64,000 nt of DNA from Caenorhabditis remanei (Eukaryota > Nematoda > Chromadorea > Rhabditida > Rhabditidae), in contig NC_071331.1 of the NCBI RefSeq assembly GCF_010183535.1, positions 17,360,001 through 17,424,000 of the forward strand, in the 5' to 3' direction. The notes beneath the pieces are model-generated. The model saw only the letters and a program-made list of their open reading frames with translations. It ran no database searches and was not told the origin of the DNA. The translations under genes and the position numbers were made by a program. Below are positions 57,101 to 64,000 of this stretch, piece after piece (position 1 is the first letter of the stretch; each line of letters begins with the position of its first letter).

Positions 57101-58808
57101 TTGTTGGCTCAAGTCTCCCTGGGATACCGTAATCAGTTGAACCAGTTAACCTCGTTTTTGGATGCCTCTACAATCTACGGATCCACTCAATGCGAGGCAA
57201 ACAAATTGAGACTTTTCAGTGATGGAAAATTGAATTTCACTGATCTTGGGTGAGTATTATTTTTAAAATTTTGAAATCTGAAATAAATTTAAGGTTTAAC
57301 AAAGAAGCTCTTCCACAAGGAAACCAAGAAAGAGATTGCCGTTCGAATCTTCAGAATCGACAGAGAAAATGTTTCGTTGCTGGAGATGAACGAGTGAATG
57401 AGCAGCCTGGATTGACAGCGATTCATAACTTGTTCTTGAGAGAACATAACCGAATTGCGAGATATTTGAAGCAAATTAACAATTTCTGGACTGATGAGAA
57501 GTTGTTCCAGGTGAGGAAAACTCCGAAAATTAAGTAAGAATTATATTTTCAGGAATCCCGTCGAATCAACATTGCCCAACTCCAGAATATAATTTACAAG
57601 GAATGGCTACCAGTGGTTCTCGGTTGTCAACACATGGAAAAATGGGGATTGATGCCACAGACAAGTGGATATTTCGAGGGATATGATGATCAATGTGATG
57701 CAACAATTTCTCAAGAGATGTCCACCTCTGCATTCCGTTTCGGTCACTCCCTGATTCGAGGCGTCTTCTCAAGAATGAATGACCAATTCCAGAATATGAC
57801 GAATCATGTCAATTTAACTGAAACTTTCTCCAATCCATCACCAGTTTACGATAAGAATTCGGGACATATGGAGTCGATTCTGATGGGATTGATTGGAGCG
57901 AGCAGTATGGCATTCGATCGACATATCGTGACAGCAGTGAGGAATCATTTGTTCGCGAAACCAGGAGGACCGCTGACTGGATTAGATCTACCAGCAGTTA
58001 ATATTCAGAGAGCAAGAGATCATGGAGTACAGGGATACAATGCGTATCGGTTAGCTTTCTATACATTTCTCAGTTCGAAAAGACAAGTTTAGCAGGTTCT
58101 AATTTTCCATTTCTAGAAAATACTGTGGTCTTCGAAAAGCCTCAACCTTCTCTGATCTCCGTGACACGATGACTTCTGAAGCTGTGACCGCTCTTGAAAC
58201 AGCTTATTCTCATGTGGATGACATTGATTTATTCCCTGGAATAATGAGTGAATCACCTACAAGAGGAGCACTTGTTGGACCAACTCTTGCATGTTTAATC
58301 GGAGAACAAATGCAAAGATTGAAGAAATGTGATCGATTCTATTATGAGACGAACGATGCAATGGTCAGATTCACTCCAGATCAACTTGTGGAGATTCGAA
58401 AAGCGAGTCTCTCGAGAATGATCTGTGATAATAGTGAATATGCAGTCAATATTCAACCGAATGTTTTCTTGATGCCTGATGATTTGGCGTGAGTTTCTGG
58501 AAATCAGACAACAAAATATTTTTATTAATTTCAGAAACTCCCCGATGTCTTGCTCAGAACTTCCAGAAATCGACCTCAACAAATGGGTGGATCGTGACTA
58601 TTGCCTCGTGGATGAACGAGTTGTGAACCGTGGAAAAACTAAGAGAATCACTCCATGTGTGACGTGTACTTGTACATTAGAAGGTCCTGAATGTCATTCC
58701 ATCACAATTGATGATTGCTCTCGTCTCCTCCGTGATTACTCACTTTCCGATATTCAAAAAGATTCCGTCTGCCTCATTCAATGCTCTCAGCACCTCAAAA
58801 AGCTTTGA
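51104..58808 (+). CDS. Secreted tandem-domain animal haem peroxidase
   Basis: Twenty phase-consistent exons give 1,537 residues: 51104-51221, 51610-51810, 51852-51966, 52014-52127, 52582-52676, 52726-52902, 54409-54519, 54566-54854, 54894-55058, 55104-55194, 55244-55369, 55413-55542, 55589-55725, 55769-56091, 56143-56564, 56610-57249, 57294-57510, 57553-58049, 58117-58488, 58535-58808. A signal peptide starts it. Two peroxidase domains follow (about 195-730 and 875-1445), then a Cys-rich VWC-like tail. Domain 2 has the haem ligands ([12 protein letters not shown] and FRFGHSLI). In domain 1 the equivalents are SFLYDDMVH and AAAGQFF, so both His are lost. Nematode peroxidases of this class cross-link cuticle or act in immunity. 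The intron 52903-54408 contains a collagen gene on the other strand. Confidence 0.85.
52973..54004 (-). CDS. col-14: Nematode cuticle collagen, nested in a peroxidase intron
   Basis: Minus-strand exons 53733-54004 and 52973-53681 encode 326 residues. An N-terminal signal-anchor helix ([20 protein letters not shown]) is followed by a conserved non-collagen box with a basic RRLEKR cleavage-like site. Gly-X-Y blocks then run to the end, interrupted by small Cys clusters ([32 protein letters not shown]). This is the standard cuticle collagen plan. The frame is Pro/Gly-rich on the minus strand, which makes long false frames on the plus strand. The whole gene, with its promoter side to the right, lies inside peroxidase intron 6. 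The symbol is from recollection of the locus. Confidence 0.88.
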
Positions 58809-59068
58809 AAACAACTCTGTCTCGATTATTTATTTATTTTTATTTCCTTAACTGATCTGGTATTCCAAGACATGTACATAAATAATATTTGCATTTTGAT
58901 CCAATGAGCTCACTCGACAAGAAACAAATCAATATTCAATCAAACAAACAAACCTTTCATTTGCATAACCCGATTGTTCGCAGAGGAAAAGTTGTCATAC
59001 AAAACAGTTTTTGTGTTCTCTTATCACCATTTTCCGCCGTCAGTTGTGTCCATTCGTTGTTTGGAGAA

Positions 59069-61065
59069 ATGTCGCTGCCAACTAGATTCCCAAAGAATTT
59101 TAAACTGGCAACTGCCACGGCGGCATATCAAATTGAAGGAGCAAAAGAGCTGGATGGTAAGTTTTAGAAACGTCACAACCCAAAAAATTATCTTTTTTTC
59201 TTAAAATCCAGGTCGTGGAATCAGTACTTGGGATGCAATTCGTTCTGAATACGGTCGAATCCGCGACGATTCGAATCCTACCCTCTCCTGTGAAGGTCGT
59301 CTGAAATACAAAGAAGACGTGGCTCTCCTCGCCAAGATCGGTGTCACCAGCTACCGTTTCTCGATCTCTTGGTCTCGTATCCTCCCAAATGGAACACTTT
59401 CGGAAATCAACAAGGAAGCAATTCAATATTATCGTGATGTTTGCCTTTTGTTACGAGACAATGGAATTGAGCCAATTGTATGTTTGTTATGAAGGATTCA
59501 GGCAATAAGAGAAGAAAAACAGTTTAGGTGACATTATTCCATTTCGACATGCCACTGGCTATTTATGACAATGGAACATCTTGGTTGAACAAGGAGAACT
59601 GTGAACATTTCGTCAAATTCGCGGATTTGTGCTTTCGAGAGTTTGGAGATTTAGTGAAAACGTGGATAACATTCAATGAAATTAATATGCAAGCATGGTC
59701 ATCTGTTGTCAAGATTCAAGGAGAATTGTGGTTGTGTCCGGATCGTCCGGAGATTGAGAATCATGAGCAGGCACCGTATATGTTAGTTGAGACAGGGAGA
59801 ATGATTGGAACTGGGTTACTGTAATGAGTTTTTAGAGAAGAATTCCCGAATGTCTTTATTTAACTAGATCCTTCGAGAATCCAATTTGAGATACTAGAAA
59901 ATTCACTCCGAAAAATAATCTGAATGAGCACAAACCCGCCACAGAACTGGCCATAATCCAAGTTAGAAAACCAAATTCTCCATTTTCAGCGCTGCCACCA
60001 ACATGCTTCTAACCCATGCTAAAATCTACCGTAACTACGAGAAAAACTATAAAGAAACTCAAGATGGAATCATCGGAATTACAAATGGAGGTCGTTTCTG
60101 TTTCCCTGCTTCTGATTCTCCGGATGACCAATCGGTCTGTTTCACTTCTTTCAATTAGCTTCATCCACTACGTTTCAGGCGACAAATCGTGCTCTTGATT
60201 GGCTTTTCAATTATACAATTGAACCAATTCTCACGGATTCTGGCGATTTTCCAGCGACGATGAGAGAAAAATTACCCTTCCTTCCAAAGTTTACAGATGA
60301 AGAGAAAGAGATGATCAAAGGTTGCTCGTGAAGTATTCAGAAAACTTTGATCTAGAATCTTATTTTGCTTAGGTAGCACAGATTTTCTTGGAATCAACTA
60401 CTATCTCAGTCACATGGTCCGTGATATTTCTGATGACGAGACTCCAACTTCTCAATCCGAAAGAGACGCTTCTTATGCTTTTGTCGAAGGAAAATGGGAA
60501 AAGTTTGTAGTAATCTTTGGAGTTGTTTCCTTTTTCTTCTCCCTTCAGTCCCCAAAAAAACAAAAAAGGCAATTGCAGAATTTGTGGCGAGACATGGGTT
60601 CGTTACGCTCCCGACGGCCTTCTGGCGCTTTTAAAGTACGTCAAAGAGAAATATAAAAACATTCCGGTGTTTATAACGGAGAATGGATGTATGGATTTGA
60701 TTGGGGAAGAGGAGAAAAAAGAAGAGGATATTCTGAATGATAAACATCGAATCAAGTATATCACTGGACATTTGGAAGCTGTTGCGAAAGGTACGACAGT
60801 GGGTAATTTCAGTGGAGCGCAGTTGCAATGACTATGCTTTGCAAATACAAAACTATTTTCAGCTCTCGACAATGGTTGTAATGTGATTGGATACACTCTC
60901 TGGACCCTCATGGATAACTTCGAATGGGACGACGGATTCGCTGTGAAATTCGGAATCTGTCGTGTCGATTTCGAGTCTCCAGAGAAGACAAGAACCATGA
61001 AACAATCGGCTAAATACTATCAAACATTTATTCGCGAATTCAAGAAGCATCATAATCTCTTGTAA
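59069..61065 (+). CDS. klo-1: Klotho-like family 1 glycosidase KLO-1
   Basis: Eight exons (59069-59156, 59212-59477, 59528-59820, 59990-60134, 60179-60320, 60373-60502, 60549-60790, 60863-61065) give 502 residues of one family 1 glycoside hydrolase domain. [15 protein letters not shown] opens the barrel. The acid/base Glu is in TFNEINM and the nucleophile Glu in FITENGC, so both catalytic residues are present, unlike in vertebrate Klotho domains. [12 protein letters not shown] closes the fold. No signal peptide is seen from this ATG. Exon 7 has a second in-frame acceptor 30 nt downstream (60579), which would remove ten residues. Worm Klotho homologs have been linked to FGF-receptor signalling and stress resistance. 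Confidence 0.88.
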
Positions 61066-61188
61066 CTTGATTTTTAAATAAAGAAAGAGACTGCTTTGTT
61101 TTGTCATTTGAAGCGATAAGATGGTAACAACACGTGAAAAAAAGAACCGTAGAAAAAAGGAAGGGTTTGCTACATGAAAATGAGTGTA

Positions 61189-62682
61189 TTAACAATCAGA
61201 AGTGGATCTTTCAACTTGTTTTCCATCTGGTTCAATGAGTAAACTGGCTGCTCCGCCGAGATTTGTTGGCTCGGTGCCAAAGTTAGACATTGAGATTGTT
61301 GCTGTGGATTTGCCACCTCTGGAGTGACGACGGAGGATTGTACTTCTCACTCTCTCGTATCTAGAATTTCAGATTTATGTTCTAAAATGTAACTGACCAA
61401 AAACCCACCTCGTCTTACAAGGCATCAGTAGAATACTCTTGAATGCTCTCCGATATTTATGACTGTATGCAATATAAATAATTGGATTTAGAGAGCTCGA
61501 TAATAGAGACATCCATTGGAATATTGGACGGATCAACTGAAAATTAAAAAGATATTCAGAACTTGAAAACTTGGGGAAACTAACCATGGAAGTGATCTGA
61601 AACAGGTCGGATCTTTGATCGGCAAAGAAGAAAAAGTAGGTGAAAATACAGTAGAGTGGGAGCCAACAACACGCGAATACTATGATTACGGTGAGCATCA
61701 TCGTAGCGACTCGCAGTTTTACACGGTCTTCGCGGGCCTGGAAAATTAGAAAATTATTGGAATTTCAAGTTCTCAAAGTTCTCAAAGTTACCCTTGCATC
61801 AACCGCCAAGCTTCTGTGAGTTGACACCGTAATGAAGATTTTTGTGTAGAGCCCGGATATTAATCCAAATGGAACAATGAAGGCTAACAGAAGATTTACG
61901 AAAAGAAAATATAATTTCTGATCTGTTTGAGATGTACATAACCGGTAACCGTAGTTGCCTTCTTGCCAGACTATCTGAAAACTCAACTGAACATCTCTAT
62001 TTCCAGCATTCAATGCTTACCAAGTCATAGTTATACCAATTAGGAATTCCAAAGATCGCAGCGACAAACCATACTGTGAAAATGACATATTTCGTGTACT
62101 CTCGGTCCCAGCTCGTGTTATATTTCAGTGTGTGACAGATTGCAAGATATCGATCAGCAGTGACTGCGACTAGAGTGTAGACTGATGCGAACGATGTTGA
62201 GGCATTCGCCCACGTGGATAGTCGACAGAAAAATTGTCCCCAGAGCCATTCTGGAAATTAAGAGATATTTGGATTAGAGTTGTGTAAGTTAGATGACGAA
62301 TCCGTACTGTGAGTCGAGACGAGTTCAAAAAAAGCTAGCCGGGTTAATCAAGAAAACAATCCTATCCAGGGCTATCGGATACACTATCCGAAACTCCAGA
62401 AACCTTACCTGTGAATATACTGTTTATCAGAGTGGTCGGAAGACATATCCATAGAATGAACAAATCCGCCAAAGCCAACGAAAGAATCAAGTAATCCGTA
62501 GTGATGTTCAAATTCTTATGAGCCCAAACTGCCAAAACGACGAACGTATTTCCCAAAACTCCAGTAAAGAACACAGCTCCATAGGCAACTGTATACAGAA
62601 CAGTCAACTGATACGAGTGTCTGAGTAGGGGAACTGGCTCAAATTGTTCCAATTCTTCATATGATACAGTAGATGCATTCAT
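61189..62682 (-). CDS. Class A (rhodopsin-type) GPCR, probably a neuropeptide receptor
   Basis: Minus-strand exons 62409-62682, 62021-62250, 61792-61974, 61585-61737, 61409-61536 and 61189-61360 give 379 residues. Seven helices are evident: GNTFVVLAVWA (TM1), LSLALADLFIL (TM2), a conserved Cys in QFFCRLSTW and DRYLAICHTL at the end of TM3, VIFTVWFVAAIFGIPNW (TM4), LLLAFIVPFGLISGLY (TM5), IIVFACCWLPLYCIF (TM6), and SSLNPIIYIAYSHKYRRAF (TM7). These are peptide-receptor-like class A motifs. The ligand cannot be told from sequence alone. The upstream exon border ttttttcag lies 46 bases before the ATG. Confidence 0.85.
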
Positions 62683-64000
62683 GATATTGAATTCTAACAG
62701 AAACTTGACATTGGGAGAAGCTTTTGTCTGAAAAAAAAAGAAGTTGATGGGAGGGAAGTTTGGGTAAGAAAAAGAAAAAAGAAGAAAAAGAACAAATACA
62801 AAAGAAGAAGAAAGAAGAAGAAGAAGATAACCCAATGAAATGACGAAATGCATTAGTCGCCCCCAGAGGCATGTTTCTCAATGAATTAAGGACAATCGGA
62901 AGAAGAAGAAACTCATCGAAAAGAAGAAGAAGAAGGCGGTGAGCTCACAGAGCTCCAGATCACTTTAAAAAAGAGAAAAAAGTGAGAAGAAACCCGCCTT
63001 CATCATTTGCCGCCAGGAGGACAGGACACACAAAGAAAAACTATATTGAGCCAATTAATCAGAGGAAAAAACTGACTAAGAGAAGAGAAAAGGAGTGACA
63101 AAAAAGAAATATGAAGAAACTTGTCAAGCGGTCATGATGGGATAAAAAAGAGAAGTTTTTGGCGCGTCATCCGGAAAGAAGTCACGGGTAAATGGATTAC
63201 TCAGAAAAGATATCTTCAGAGGCTTTAAGCGTTCGTTTTTCGCTTTTGGAAGAAGAGTTTTCTGGGAGAAGCGAACGAGAAAAAGAGATGAACATGTTTT
63301 CAAAATTGAGTTTTTTTCTTTCTTTTTTGGGGAAAAGTCACACGGTCTAGATGGATATGGAGATGATAGGAAGGGGTTTGACTGAAATAGAAAAGTAGTT
63401 ATTGGGAGAAAACAAAATAAAGGAAATTAATGTACTTTTTGATAAGAAAAGGTGAAGGTTCTGGGAAATTGAAGCTCTGGTTTTTTGATTATGATTACGA
63501 AAAGAAGTTGTAGTAAACATACTGGGAAAGACTCGAGAAAAAGAAAAGAAGAAGGTAAATTGGAAATGGGGGCAAGGGATTCTTGGAGCTGCAGAATCAG
63601 AAATTAGTTTTGGAACACAAAGAGACTAGAATACAAACATGGAGACACTGATGGAGGAATTCCTAGTTTCAGACATCGCCTTGACTTTTCTGAAAAGTTT
63701 TCGGATGCTCGGAAGAGGAGAATAAATGAAAATAAGTTCACGGTACCGACCAGAAAGAGTTTGTTTTCAGTTTGAAGAGTAAGCAGGAGTAGTTTGAAAT
63801 TATGTCACGAACAGACATTCAACAGTTGTTCTATAAGCCGTATACAAAATGAAATTTTCGGCAGTCAGTGATACTGTAAAACACAATCGAAGATAAACTG
63901 TTTGGAGTATCAGAAAATGAAATTGAAAACAGTTTTCTTCTACTGTAAGCATAAAAATTGTTTCACAAATTGAATCTTCTGGCATCTAGATCTTTAAAAA
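62683..64000. other. Purine-rich upstream region of the GPCR gene
   Basis: These 1.3 kb have no supported gene. From about 62765 to 62940 there are dense GAA/AAG runs, a simple-sequence tract. The rest is G- and A-rich on the plus strand (pyrimidine-rich in the GPCR sense). It probably holds the GPCR promoter and leader. Confidence 0.45.
62765..62940. repeat. GAA-rich simple-sequence tract
   Basis: Interrupted runs of GAAGAAGAA and aaagaaaa occur across this segment on the plus strand, immediately upstream of the GPCR coding start. Confidence 0.6.

Noticed and set aside
1..64000. CRISPR arrays, rRNA, tRNA genes, bacterial operons, viral genes or toxin genes
   Set aside because: No spaced direct repeats, no tRNA-like box pairs that I could support, and no viral or toxin-like coding sequence were seen.

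Overview
This window is nuclear DNA of a Caenorhabditis nematode. Introns are short and AT-rich with gt...tttcag borders, genes are compact, and many start codons lie just after a trans-splice-like tttcag. Gene content and order (RIC-3, CDP-DAG synthase, ZGPA-1, KLP-10, SGO-1, NTP-1, RSP-6, SEC-10, the SWD-2 pair, HCF-1, a DEL-7-like channel, a collagen inside a peroxidase, KLO-1) fit C. elegans chromosome IV. That placement and the worm gene symbols come from recognition, not from a search. Exon coordinates were read by hand from splice consensus and kept only where codon phase closes across the whole gene.

Layout. 1-2305: no supported gene. 2.3-12.2 kb: a small secreted acidic protein, ric-3 (acetylcholine-receptor chaperone, minus), cdgs-1 and zgpa-1 (plus), and a small minus-strand orphan. 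12.6-18 kb: divergent klp-10 (kinesin) and sgo-1 (shugoshin). 18.2-32.5 kb: a run of plus-strand genes: ntp-1, a CYSTM-like tail protein, rsp-6 with a probable poison exon, a divergent signal-peptide-peptidase-like protein, a FAM98 homolog, a TMEM65 homolog, sec-10 and an RPAP3-like protein. 32.5-36 kb: minus strand, a LEA-like helical protein and two tandem WDR82/SWD2 paralogs. 36.4-39 kb: hcf-1, divergent from the nearer SWD2 gene, so two probable parts of the SET1/COMPASS system share a 378-bp promoter region. 39.1-43.6 kb: a foldback repeat, an RD3-domain gene with an X-box-like promoter site, and a minus-strand tyrosine phosphatase homolog whose catalytic Cys is replaced.

43.7-49 kb is the most unusual stretch. 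A plus-strand AT-hook gene has a DEG/ENaC gene (del-7) nested antisense in one intron. Its next exon is split by a 1,735-bp near-perfect palindromic transposon with 843-bp arms, a 49-bp loop and a TCA duplication in a CTCAG target, as in the Tc4/Tc5 class. Taking the element out restores the reading frame exactly. 49.3-50.8 kb: an orphan nuclear-looking gene. 51.1-58.8 kb: a two-domain haem peroxidase whose first domain has lost both haem histidines; a cuticle collagen is nested antisense in one of its introns. 59-61 kb: the Klotho-like glycosidase klo-1. 61.2-62.7 kb: a class A GPCR on the minus strand. The last 1.3 kb is purine-rich and has no gene that I can see.

No rRNA, tRNA or CRISPR feature was found, and nothing looks bacterial or viral.
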